64,000 bases of DNA, taken from NCBI GenBank assembly GCA_018242065.1, contig JAFECQ010000020.1, forward strand, positions 1 to 64,000, read 5' to 3'. The stretch comes from Pseudomonadota bacterium. Lineage in GTDB: Bacteria; Pseudomonadota; Alphaproteobacteria; UBA9655. Of this stretch, positions 18,325 through 26,583 are shown in pieces. The position numbers were made by a program, and so were the translations under genes. Under the pieces are notes generated by a model. The model was not told the origin of the DNA. It ran no database searches and saw only the letters and a program-made list of their open reading frames with translations. Every line of letters starts with the position of its first letter. Position 1 is the first letter of the stretch.

Positions 18325-20208
18325 CTACGCCTCTGGTCTTTGTTGAGGTTGTTTTGTTGAGTGTGGATTTAAACTTTGTTTGATCGTATCAAGGCGTTCT
18401 CCTATTTTATCTCCCACTCCTTGTATTTTCTCGGGTTTATAGTTCTTCATGAGATCTTCAAAAACTTCTCTAAGATCAAGCTTAGAAAAGTCAATTCTCT
18501 GGATTTCCTCAATTGTAAATCCTCTACAAAGAGGTTCATCCGCCTCTCCCCACCCAAGATTAATTTGTTTTCGGCCTTGCTCATGAAACACCTTTAATAA
18601 CTTTGACCCAAAGCAACAAAAGGAGGATTTTTTCTTAATGCACTTTCCTAAAACCTTTTCAGCACAATAGGTTCCTACATAATGACAAAGACGTTTTTTA
18701 CGTTTTTCATGTAAGAGTTTTTCTTTTGCCTTGCATCCTCCAAGTCCCATGCTTTTTCCCCAACCTTTTCCTGATCCACAACAATCTTTAAAGTTGAGGA
18801 TATGCTTTGAGCATTGATGTCCTTCTCCTTTAAAAATGGAGTCCATCTTTCCTTGCATTTCTTTAAGAAGGCTCAATTGAGCCAAAGTTGACATCATTTC
18901 ATCATTGTTCTCCCAACTTTGATCGCGACAATTCCCATCCAAACAAAATGGCGTGTGCCCTCCCGCAATACCCTCTGTAATTTCTCCATTTGCACTGCTC
19001 TTGCACTGATAAGTTTGAGTATGTACAACGCACGTAGAACCAATCATCTGGGCACAGGTTGAATTAATTTGAGCACATCCACGGGCTCGTAAAGGCCCAC
19101 AATCATCCTGAGAGGGGTAAGAACAGCTGTATGTCAATGTTTGTTCCCAACAATCTCTTGTGATTGGAATGCCCGCTATAAGACGTGTTTGTGGGCCCTG
19201 ACTGCATTCTCTAGAGACATATGAGCATAAACCTTGATCAACCTTTTCTTCCAAACGTTCACAATTAGAAACCCGATGATCGGGACCCCATTCATCTGGT
19301 AGAATGTGATAGGAGTCTTCTTCATGAACCACTTTAATCGTTGTCAGAAGGTTGTAGTTTTTTAGAGTTCCAGGAGTATTATAATAAGCTCTCCCTTCAA
19401 TTAAAGGCGCTCCAGAAGCTCGACGTTCAATAACAACACTTTTAATGCAATCTTCTTCTAAATCTATCGGAATTCTGTTTCGAGGATTCTCGCATTTGGC
19501 ACATCGATTTGGCCCTTGCCTAAGTGTTTCCTGAAGGCAAAGTTTAAAGTTCTGTGTAATATCTATTATTCCAGGGTTTCTCTTCCAAAAAAGCACCTTT
19601 CGCCAATTTAAAACATCATTAAGAAGAGATAAGCAAGCTCTCGGATGGGCTTTCTTATACGACTTCTTGCATCCTGAGAGGTAAAAACTACCTGATTTTT
19701 CCTTCAAAACCTTTGTTTTAATAACTCTGACGTTTAATATCTCTTTGCACGTTTCAAGAGAATCATCTCCTGGTTCCTCACAAACGAATATCTCATCAGG
19801 AATAACTTGGGGTATTTTTACGAGTTGAGTGCCAGTTCCTCCTATAGCCTCCAAAGGGTTTTCTAAAATGCGTTGAGAGCCTACCATGAGTGGATCCTTC
19901 TCAGCATCTATCTTTACTTTTGGACGAGACTCTGAACTCTCAATGATCATCTGACCAACAGGATTTTTCTGTGCAAGAGACTGGGAAGCACCCTCCAACG
20001 CTCCGACCGAAAGATGGACTTCTTGTGAGATACCTGCCGAAAATGGATGGGTGCCTGCTTCTTTCGTTTTAGTCTCCATTTGATGGAGAAATTCCTGGGC
20101 CACTTGATCTCCATTCGAGAGATTCTTCCAGGGATTAGCGAAACTCACACCTTGGAGAGGTAAGAAAAGATAACAACAGACTAAAAGAGTTTTCCTACAG
20201 AATTTCAC
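18325..20208 (-). CDS. traN: TraN-type outer-membrane mating-pair stabilisation protein
   Basis: A 627-residue cysteine-rich protein with a signal peptide (MKFCRKTLLVCCYLFLPL, cut near SFA). F TraN is an outer-membrane protein that stabilises mating pairs and recognises recipient surface proteins. More than 30 cysteines lie mostly between residues 140 and 560, including family-like blocks DCWEQTLTYSC, CAQINSTC and KDCCGSGKGWG, plus FCCFGSKL near the C-terminus. The start codon is GTG at 20208, directly after the trbC stop, with a GAGAGAG in the trbC 3' end as ribosome site, so the two are likely coupled. Recipient specificity cannot be read from the sequence. Confidence 0.92.
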   Translation of the reverse strand: MKFCRKTLLVCCYLFLPLQGVSFANPWKNLSNGDQVAQEFLHQMETKTKEAGTHPFSAGISQEVHLSVGALEGASQSLAQKNPVGQMIIESSESRPKVKIDAEKDPLMVGSQRILENPLEAIGGTGTQLVKIPQVIPDEIFVCEEPGDDSLETCKEILNVRVIKTKVLKEKSGSFYLSGCKKSYKKAHPRACLSLLNDVLNWRKVLFWKRNPGIIDITQNFKLCLQETLRQGPNRCAKCENPRNRIPIDLEEDCIKSVVIERRASGAPLIEGRAYYNTPGTLKNYNLLTTIKVVHEEDSYHILPDEWGPDHRVSNCERLEEKVDQGLCSYVSRECSQGPQTRLIAGIPITRDCWEQTLTYSCSYPSQDDCGPLRARGCAQINSTCAQMIGSTCVVHTQTYQCKSSANGEITEGIAGGHTPFCLDGNCRDQSWENNDEMMSTLAQLSLLKEMQGKMDSIFKGEGHQCSKHILNFKDCCGSGKGWGKSMGLGGCKAKEKLLHEKRKKRLCHYVGTYCAEKVLGKCIKKKSSFCCFGSKLLKVFHEQGRKQINLGWGEADEPLCRGFTIEEIQRIDFSKLDLREVFEDLMKNYKPEKIQGVGDKIGERLDTIKQSLNPHSTKQPQQRPEA

Positions 20209-20871
20209 TTAAAAACTCTCTCTCTTTAAAAGGGATTGTGCTTCTTGGCTAAGATCACCTTCCTTTGCAAAAGTCTCCAAAGCATACTGCATGCTGACAT
20301 GCCCTTGGAGTCGATCATGAATGGGAGTCTGCGTTCGCTCTAGGGAGCTTACCTGAAACGGTTTGCTTAAGATAAAAGTGGGAACAGCCTTAATGGAAAA
20401 AAGATTAAAAAGCTCAGGGTCGATGAGGAAACCTTGGCCTGTTTGTGAGATAATCTTCTGAAGAGACTGCGCTGTTTTAGCGTAACTTCCCTCAATAAAA
20501 CCTCTTAAGACAAGCGCTCCCCCAAAGGATTTGGCATCATGAGCAAGATTGAGAAGTGCTTTCTCTCCGAGAGAAAAAGAAACGAATATATAAAGTTCTG
20601 TCTTCTCTTCTGGAGATGAATGAACTTTGCTTAAAGCACTTTCAAATGAGAGGTCTTTTACAGAGCAGGACGTATTGCTCTCTAAAACGCTTATTGCCTT
20701 CTGAAAATTTGTATCGTTGATGAGAGATTCAATCTTTTCTAAAGAATCATTTTGAAGTTTTTGAATTTCGGAGTTTTGAGTGAGTTCACAGCTCGCAAAC
20801 ACAGGATTTTTTCCTGAAATAAATAAAAAGAATAAAAATGCAAATGAGATGTTTGCTAAAAGAGGCAGCAA
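20209..20871 (-). CDS. trbC: TrbC-type pilus assembly protein
   Basis: F-type TrbC, a periplasmic protein of pilin assembly, 220 residues. An N-terminal signal segment (LLANISFAFLFFLFISG) is followed by a thioredoxin-like C-terminal half without a CxxC: ELYIFVSFSLGEKALLNLA, then GALVLRGFIEG, QGFLIDPELF and AVPTFIL, the conserved family pattern. The start is a TTG at 20871, supported by a strong GGAGGA seven bases upstream inside traU. It overlaps the traU 3' end by 16 bases, which implies coupled translation. Confidence 0.92.
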   Translation of the reverse strand: MLPLLANISFAFLFFLFISGKNPVFASCELTQNSEIQKLQNDSLEKIESLINDTNFQKAISVLESNTSCSVKDLSFESALSKVHSSPEEKTELYIFVSFSLGEKALLNLAHDAKSFGGALVLRGFIEGSYAKTAQSLQKIISQTGQGFLIDPELFNLFSIKAVPTFILSKPFQVSSLERTQTPIHDRLQGHVSMQYALETFAKEGDLSQEAQSLLKRESF

Positions 20872-22439
20872 TTTCGCTTCCTCCAGATCAAATAACCAAA
20901 GTCTTCGCCTTTATAAGGAAACTCACGACCTGAGCCCCAAATAGCTTCTGTTCGACCTAAGGGGTTACAGGCCATAGGACCGCGTGTTGTAGGACGGGGA
21001 TAGGTCATTTGAGTTTTGTATTGGCTCTTCTTGATGATCGGCATGGGATACTTCTGGCAAATTTCGTGATTGGATGTCCCGCTCGTCCCCCACAAAAGAA
21101 GTTCTCGGTGAAGTTTTGCCATCATTCGTTGAGTAAGCAGAAGGCTTGCTTGAACACCTCCTATATGAGCAGCATTGTTCCCCGTAAAAGGATAAAGACT
21201 TCCCTGACATCCTCCACACCAAAAAAGAGCATCCATTGGAAATCCAGCACTTGTCGCGGCACAATCAGCAGTACAGGCGGCTTGCGCAATGGGGTTACTA
21301 AAGAGAACGGCTTCAGGATTGAGAATGAAGCAAAGCTCATCCGCATTCCACAAAGGATCAAGCTCTGTGATATAAGCGACATCAAAATTTTGCTGTTCTA
21401 GACAGATAAAGTCTGTCAGCAATTCCAACCAATAAATAACTGGATAAACATACCAATGCACTTGATAGAAGCTGCTTTGAGTTCTTGCTGTACCTTTAGC
21501 GCTGTGTACACCTTGTCCCACATGACTTGTTCCAAGTTGCACCCCTCCCATACTTACCATGCAGTATGGAGTACGCGTCACATCAATCAATCTTGCAGGT
21601 TCCCAAAATCCAATCGGAATTCCTGGGACAGGAAGAGGCATGGGAGGCCTCGGACACAAACACGGGATTTGACTCGGGTTAGATATGTCTTCTCTTCCGC
21701 TAGTATTTACTTTTACAGGCCCAATGGTGATCGGAAAAAGGCATGACCAACAGATATCTGTCACAGGATTTACAAAACGACCCTGACATGTTTTACTGAT
21801 AGCGGAAGTATTTAAAATAAGGAGGCAACAATGTATGACCAGAACAACACTCAACCTTACCCATCGTTTACTTCCAATCGTATTTTCTAATGTCTTTTTT
21901 TCTTCCAATTTATGGGGGAAAAATTCAAATAACTCTCCTTCAATCTTTTTAGAAAACCCTAATTTCTTCTTAAAAAATTGGGATATGCTGTTTTCTTTTG
22001 AAACAATCTTATTTTTATTCTTTTTAGGTGGGATCCTATCTCTTTTTATTTTTTCGATAAGACTTTGGGTTTTTTGGAGAAAACTCTTTATGCTTTTGTT
22101 TGATTTTAAACGTTCTAACCAAACGTAATGACTTAAAAAATAACTTGAAACAACGTGGAGGCACCAATGTATGCTCAACAATATTTTCAAACTCGTTCTT
22201 GAAGGATGGCGAGGATTTGTCCTTCTCTTTTTTTGTCCTTTCTTTTTATCTTCAGCCCACTCAAGTAGATTGTCCTCTGATTGGGAATTTTCCGATCCCA
22301 ATGATCCGTTTTTAGCCCATTCAGGATATTTTTTCTCTTCAGATCTGCTCTTAGGGTTAAGTTTTTTGGGATGGTTTTTATTTCTATGGTTTTCTTCAAA
22401 ACAAGCTTGAAAGATGTGAGAGAGGATAAAATTCTTCAT
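20856..22439 (-). CDS. traU: TraU-type protein with an unusual N-terminal extension
   Basis: TraU is a periplasmic/outer-membrane component of F-type conjugation needed for DNA transfer. The canonical part starts near residue 195 with a signal-like segment (RLSVVLVIHCCLLILNTSA) and the conserved CQGRFVNPVTDICWSCLFPI, CPRPP, GFWEPARLIDVTRTPYC, DFICLEQ and GCQGSLYPFTG blocks. Family members are about 330 residues; this frame is 527 because about 195 Lys/Glu-rich residues precede the signal segment. The ATG at 22439 directly follows the traW stop (TAAATG) with a GAGAGAG upstream, which supports translation of the extension. A second signal-like stretch (LLSIHWCLHVVSSYFL) sits near residue 95 and its DNA resembles that of the first. 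The region is AT-rich and could instead be largely non-coding with a TTG start. Confidence 0.85.
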   Translation of the reverse strand: MKNFILSHIFQACFEENHRNKNHPKKLNPKSRSEEKKYPEWAKNGSLGSENSQSEDNLLEWAEDKKKGQKKRRTNPRHPSRTSLKILLSIHWCLHVVSSYFLSHYVWLERLKSNKSIKSFLQKTQSLIEKIKRDRIPPKKNKNKIVSKENSISQFFKKKLGFSKKIEGELFEFFPHKLEEKKTLENTIGSKRWVRLSVVLVIHCCLLILNTSAISKTCQGRFVNPVTDICWSCLFPITIGPVKVNTSGREDISNPSQIPCLCPRPPMPLPVPGIPIGFWEPARLIDVTRTPYCMVSMGGVQLGTSHVGQGVHSAKGTARTQSSFYQVHWYVYPVIYWLELLTDFICLEQQNFDVAYITELDPLWNADELCFILNPEAVLFSNPIAQAACTADCAATSAGFPMDALFWCGGCQGSLYPFTGNNAAHIGGVQASLLLTQRMMAKLHRELLLWGTSGTSNHEICQKYPMPIIKKSQYKTQMTYPRPTTRGPMACNPLGRTEAIWGSGREFPYKGEDFGYLIWRKRNCCLF

Positions 22440-23189
22440 TTATTCTCTCTCGCTTAAGTCTGATAACGTCGAGGAAAATGTTAACGCTTGAAGGTGGATT
22501 TCTTCAATGCGCAGTTGAAGCCCTTCTTGAGTGACTAAAGCTGGAACATGGGTAATTCCAAGCTTCTTCATAAGAAGGCCAGATTGATCAAAATAAATTG
22601 GTGTTTCCCATTCTTCTGAAAGTGCAAGAGGTGCTCCATTCACTAAAATAAGCTTAACTGAGCGCTTGAGGTATTGCTCATAAGCCCACGACTTTTGCTC
22701 TGGATCCCCTTCATCAAAAAAGAGTAGATCTTGAGAAAGGCTCACCGTTTCAAGTGGATTAATTTTTGTACCTTTTGAAACAAATACTTTTCCTTTGTGA
22801 TCTCTAAGATCTTCAGGAACAATGTATGTAGGATCATAATAAAAGACGCGGTTCTTTATTGTTTTTGAAATGTTCTCGACAGGCTTGGGTCGTTCAATAG
22901 ATTCTTTTGTTTTCTTTTGAATCTCAATATCGTGATGCTTTAGCTCTCCACGTTCCTCCATCCTCTTCAGCTTTTGTTGAATCAGAATAAGAGGATCTTC
23001 TTCCTTGATGGATGCGACTTTTCCATGAACACCAAAATCTTTCGCAAAAGCAGTGTTCAGTATCCAGAATCCCAGAAAAAAAAGAAGGAAAATATGCTGC
23101 AGTATCCTAATAGGACATTTTATAAGCTCAGACCCTTTAGCAAATCTTCTGATCTCTGGATACTGAACACTGAATACGGTGCTCACCAT
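22440..23189 (-). CDS. traW: TraW-type pilus assembly protein
   Basis: Periplasmic F-type assembly factor that works with TrbC and TraU. Conserved features include the mature start KDFGVHGKVASIKEEDPLILI, FYYDPTYIVPEDLRDHKGKV, INPLE, LLFFDEGD and KLILVNGAPL. The ATG at 23189 has AGGTGG about seven bases upstream; an ATG at 23210 is also in frame. The coding start overlaps the end of the S26 peptidase gene by seven bases. Both arms of a heptad element lie in the first 50 codons. The outer arm codes TVFSVQYPEI and the inner arm codes WILNTAF, the last part of the signal peptide hydrophobic core before the AFA cleavage site. Confidence 0.9.
   Translation of the reverse strand: MVSTVFSVQYPEIRRFAKGSELIKCPIRILQHIFLLFFLGFWILNTAFAKDFGVHGKVASIKEEDPLILIQQKLKRMEERGELKHHDIEIQKKTKESIERPKPVENISKTIKNRVFYYDPTYIVPEDLRDHKGKVFVSKGTKINPLETVSLSQDLLFFDEGDPEQKSWAYEQYLKRSVKLILVNGAPLALSEEWETPIYFDQSGLLMKKLGITHVPALVTQEGLQLRIEEIHLQALTFSSTLSDLSERE
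23051..23179. repeat. Heptad-repeat palindromic element at the start of traW
   Basis: Arms at 23051-23075 and 23149-23179 in inverted orientation around a 73-bp spacer. The 17-mer CAGTGTTCAGTATCCAG at 23051-23067 has its perfect reverse complement at 23156-23172. The right arm reads CTGATCT, CTGGATA, CTGAACA, CTGAATA. On the minus strand the spacer starts with AAGATTTGCT and ends with a polypyrimidine tract, as in the 15588-15722 element. Both arms are translated in traW. Confidence 0.85.
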
Positions 23190-23695
23190 GTGAGGACCAC
23201 CTTTCCCCATACCTTCTCGAGCGACACCAAACCAAACTCTTCATATCGAGAATCAAAGCTTTTTGGATTGTCTCCAGCAACAAATATATATCCTTGAGGT
23301 ATGTACGAAGCGATAAGAGGCGTTAAAGGTTTTTCAATTTTAGTTTTGTTAAGAAGAAGAAGGCATTCCATCTCCAGAGATCTCATCTCAAGAGATCCTA
23401 TCTCGAGAGAATTATGAGAAATACATAATCTTCCTTTATTTAGATGGAGACGATCGCCAGGAATTCCTAAAATACGTTTAGCAAAAAGCAAATCACCTAC
23501 ATATTGTACGGAGTGATTTTGAATAAGAACAACATCACCTCGATTAACCTGAGGTGTTCTTAAAAATAAGGCGTATTTAAATCCTTTAAGACTTTCAGTG
23601 ACGCATTCTGAAAGCTTTGTATAATAAGCAATCATTCCCAAGAAACCCAACAAAGGAATGCACCCAAAACTCAAACGTAGAAGCTTTCCTCTCAT
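23183..23695 (-). CDS. S26-family (TraF/LepB-like) signal peptidase of the conjugation system
   Basis: A 170-residue membrane-anchored serine peptidase. An N-terminal membrane segment (LSFGCIPLLGFLGMIAYYT) is followed by TESLKGFKYALFLR, where the Ser fits the nucleophile position of RP4 TraF-type peptidases. NRGDVVLI comes next, then FAKRILGIPGDRL with the likely catalytic Lys, and GDNPKSFDSRYEEFG, the conserved box E. Such peptidases mature the pilin or cyclise it in other systems; the pilin encoded upstream (29.4 kb) is the likely substrate. The start ATG overlaps the traC stop (ATGA at 23692-23695), so the frame from 23758 is not needed. It occupies the place where F carries trbI between traC and traW. 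Confidence 0.85.
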   Translation of the reverse strand: MRGKLLRLSFGCIPLLGFLGMIAYYTKLSECVTESLKGFKYALFLRTPQVNRGDVVLIQNHSVQYVGDLLFAKRILGIPGDRLHLNKGRLCISHNSLEIGSLEMRSLEMECLLLLNKTKIEKPLTPLIASYIPQGYIFVAGDNPKSFDSRYEEFGLVSLEKVWGKVVLTW

Positions 23696-26181
23696 AACGC
23701 CTCTTTTGTTGCATTGAATGACTGAGATATTTTTTGAATGGCCTCTTTTAAGCTCCATCCTTGACGGATGAGGCTTTGAACAGCTGCGAACTCTTCAGCT
23801 TTCGTTGAATAAAGAACTTGAGAAAATGGATCTAACAATAGACGTCCGACGGCAAACCCTTTAGGACCTTTAATCATGACTTCAGCATATTTTCCTTGCT
23901 CTGTCCGAAGGGATCTCAAGGTTCGTTCCATAGTTGGATCCATGGCAAGACGATCAGAATTTTTAAGCAGTTTGATGGATTCATCTTTTTGAGAAAGCAA
24001 GCACATCCAATCCGCATTATCAAAAGCCGCTTGAGCTCCTGGCGTTGTATAAAAATCGTTAACGGACTGCGTTCCTACAATAAGGCCTCCATAGTATTTT
24101 CTCAGGCGCCTTGCCGCTGTTTCAATGAATACGCCTGATTGCTTGCCTCGTAACATATCCCAGGCTTCATCAAGAATAAGACAGGAAGGGGTTTTTCGAT
24201 CTCCCATATAAACAGAGTTTGTGATCTGTAAAATCACCATTTGAACAATCACAGATTGAAGGTCTTTGCGTTCTTTAAGTTCTTCTAATTCAACCACAAC
24301 AAGAGCATCAGAAAGATCAATATTAGATTGCCCATTAAAGAATCGACCGTAAGTTCCCTTTTCTTTATAAGGATGGAGTCTTTCCCCCAGTGTAATGGCT
24401 GTTGGATCATGATGGGTTAAGAGGAAGTTTGCGACATCTGTTATCGTTGCCTTGTTTTGTTTCTTACTCCACGCATCTTGAATGGCTTGCTCGAGATAGG
24501 TGTCTTCTAAGTCTGTTGTTCCATGTTTAGGAGCTGCCATAAGAGAAAGAATAGGTTTTAGCATGGCTAAAGCATCTGATGCTTCCTCAGAGTCATGCGT
24601 TGGAATAGAAGAAAAAGGGTTAATACAAATCGAGGAATGGGTTGAGAATTCAACATAAGTGCCATTTAGAAGTTTTACGGTTTTTTCAAATGAACGTCCA
24701 ACATCTAAAACAAAAACACGTGCACCCATTCCGAGCATGCTCGTCATCAATTCTTGCATAAAGACAGATTTTCCTGAACCCGATCGACCCACGACACAAA
24801 CGTTATAATTCCCCTCGTTATTATCAAAAGGAGACCAATAAAAAAGTTGCCCGCGCCTTCCCACTAACAACATTCCAGGAGATGTCGTTCCGTGCCATTC
24901 CCCTTGAAGTGGCATGAGATTTGAAGGCTCGTGGCTTAAGGTCGTTTTGGTCTTTTGAAACTTGCGGCTATCTTCAGCGCCTCCTTCTCCCCACATCATA
25001 GGAAGACAGCTTAAAAATGCAGGAAGTTGAAGATACTTATCTAAAGCAAGTTCCCATCTTTGAGAGCGGTATAAATTAAAAAGGGTTTGTTGCTCTCTCA
25101 TAATAAAGTGAGGATCGCTCAAAAGACCCACTTGAAAACGCGTGCGAACAAGCCGTTGACCGCCTTCGAACTTTTCTCGAACATAAGTCCATTCTTCAGC
25201 TTCCTTTTTTAAAGAAGGAACGTATTTTGCAACAGGACTGGCCGCTTGTTTTTCTACGTTTCCACATTTTGCAAGCATATGGGTTTTAAGGGTCTTTTCA
25301 TTACAAATATGAATCCCATAAGAGAGAAAAAAACTCCCCTGAAACCGTAAGAACTCTTCAAAAGGATCGCCAATAAGAGAACCCATCGCATTAAGGTGCC
25401 AAATTGGAGGGAGTAGGCGGGTTGTATAAAGGCGCATGACTTTCGCGTCTGATTTTCGAGAACAGGATTTTTCTCCTTCGCCAAAGATTATTTGAGAAGG
25501 TTCAAGAGCAATACGCGTTGAAGGATTCATGAGCTGATTTGAAAGAGCATCGTGAATGTTCCAAAGCCCTGTTGATGGACTTAAGCGTTCTGATAAATCC
25601 GTTGTTGGATTGAGAAGTTCATCAAGACCGCACAAAAGATCCTCGGCATGCCAAACTTTGACCGGAAGTTTCCAACCTTTTAAAGTTGTTATAAGTTGTT
25701 CTCTAAGAGACAAGATATCGTCAATAGATCCGTGGTTCTGTCCCTCACTATAAGAAAGAAGAAGCCGAAAGGTCCTAACGCCTTGTCCGTGTGAAAGAGC
25801 TCTCAAATAAGAACTTCTCTCTCTTGCAAGTTCTTCTATAACACTAGAACGTCCTACCCTTGTTTCTTCCCAAGCCTTCACAAGGGGTTCAATGCGCTCA
25901 CTTGCAATCAAAAGACATTGAAGGTTTGACCCTAAAGGAAGGCTATGTTGAAAAATTCCCGTAAGCTGACGGGGAATATCTTCTCCACCTCCAACAAGGG
26001 GCAATGTCTCAAGAACAAACCCGACACTCGAACGATTCAGAAAAAGCTGGGTTTCCGGATCAAAACTCCGATAGGGCAAGAGCTCGCCTAAGCTATAAGA
26101 CAAAAGAAATTCATTTGCCAACCGAAGCGTTGATGATGTGCTCCCAAAAGATGTACCTTTGAGTTTTTGCACAAACAGCAT
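23692..26181 (-). CDS. traC: TraC-type ATPase of the type IV secretion machine
   Basis: The VirB4-family ATPase that powers F-type pilus assembly at the inner membrane, 829 residues, normal family length. The N-terminal TraC domain includes SYSLGELLPYRSFD and FVLETLPLVGG. Walker A is GRSGSGKS (about residue 465) and Walker B is SCLILDEAWDML (about 665), followed by the VirB4-like ETAARRLRKYYGGLIVGTQSVNDF. Its start overlaps the traV stop (TAATG at 26179-26183). Confidence 0.95.
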   Translation of the reverse strand: MLFVQKLKGTSFGSTSSTLRLANEFLLSYSLGELLPYRSFDPETQLFLNRSSVGFVLETLPLVGGGEDIPRQLTGIFQHSLPLGSNLQCLLIASERIEPLVKAWEETRVGRSSVIEELARERSSYLRALSHGQGVRTFRLLLSYSEGQNHGSIDDILSLREQLITTLKGWKLPVKVWHAEDLLCGLDELLNPTTDLSERLSPSTGLWNIHDALSNQLMNPSTRIALEPSQIIFGEGEKSCSRKSDAKVMRLYTTRLLPPIWHLNAMGSLIGDPFEEFLRFQGSFFLSYGIHICNEKTLKTHMLAKCGNVEKQAASPVAKYVPSLKKEAEEWTYVREKFEGGQRLVRTRFQVGLLSDPHFIMREQQTLFNLYRSQRWELALDKYLQLPAFLSCLPMMWGEGGAEDSRKFQKTKTTLSHEPSNLMPLQGEWHGTTSPGMLLVGRRGQLFYWSPFDNNEGNYNVCVVGRSGSGKSVFMQELMTSMLGMGARVFVLDVGRSFEKTVKLLNGTYVEFSTHSSICINPFSSIPTHDSEEASDALAMLKPILSLMAAPKHGTTDLEDTYLEQAIQDAWSKKQNKATITDVANFLLTHHDPTAITLGERLHPYKEKGTYGRFFNGQSNIDLSDALVVVELEELKERKDLQSVIVQMVILQITNSVYMGDRKTPSCLILDEAWDMLRGKQSGVFIETAARRLRKYYGGLIVGTQSVNDFYTTPGAQAAFDNADWMCLLSQKDESIKLLKNSDRLAMDPTMERTLRSLRTEQGKYAEVMIKGPKGFAVGRLLLDPFSQVLYSTKAEEFAAVQSLIRQGWSLKEAIQKISQSFNATKEAL

Positions 26182-26525
26182 TAAGCCTCCACCAGAACGC
26201 CTAAGTCAGTGACAAATTCTTGAGGAGCAAACCAAATATGAGGTTGTTGGATTTTGTTTTCTGAAGGCCGGCATCGTCTGCAAGAAGAACCTTGTGAAGA
26301 AGATAAGGGTTCTTTTGGAAGCTGACCATCATTAATTAAGTGATTGACTTCAGAAATCGATTTACATCCCACACCTTCTCCTGGAGGACACTCAAACCCT
26401 CCTTCATAAACGCCCATACACCCGCTTAGAATAAGCGGAGTAGTTAGTAAGTGGAAATTAGTGATTAGAAGAGAGAGCTTGAGGCAGTTTGTTTTCTCTA
26501 CTCTCTGTTCTTTATGATTTTGCAT
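26181..26525 (-). CDS. traV: TraV-type outer-membrane lipoprotein
   Basis: A small lipoprotein of the conjugation channel outer-membrane core (VirB7 role), 114 residues. The lipobox is LILSGC, followed by the family-like FECPPGEGVGCKSISEVN and a Cys pair SCRRC. The signal peptide is unusually long; its hydrophobic stretch LITNFHLLTT is coded by a heptad array (26441-26468). The ATG at 26525 has AAGGAAAAAG upstream, inside the spacer of the heptad element. Confidence 0.88.
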   Translation of the reverse strand: MQNHKEQRVEKTNCLKLSLLITNFHLLTTPLILSGCMGVYEGGFECPPGEGVGCKSISEVNHLINDGQLPKEPLSSSQGSSCRRCRPSENKIQQPHIWFAPQEFVTDLGVLVEA

Positions 26526-26583
26526 TTCTTTTTCCTTCTTTTTTCTAATTTCTAACTTCCAATGACGAATTACTGAGCACTCG
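26441..26583. repeat. Heptad-repeat palindromic element at the traB/traV junction
   Basis: A CTAA-type variant. The left arm, 26441-26468, read on the minus strand, is CTAATCA, CTAATTT, CCACTTA, CTAACTA. The right arm, 26545-26583, read on the plus strand, is CTAATTT, CTAACTT, CCAATGA, CGAATTA, CTGAGCA, CTC. The spacer of 76 bp holds the traV ribosome site and start. The right arm contains the TAA stop of traB and the left arm codes part of the traV signal peptide. Arms are partly complementary (TGGAA, TTAG and ATTAG blocks). Confidence 0.7.
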
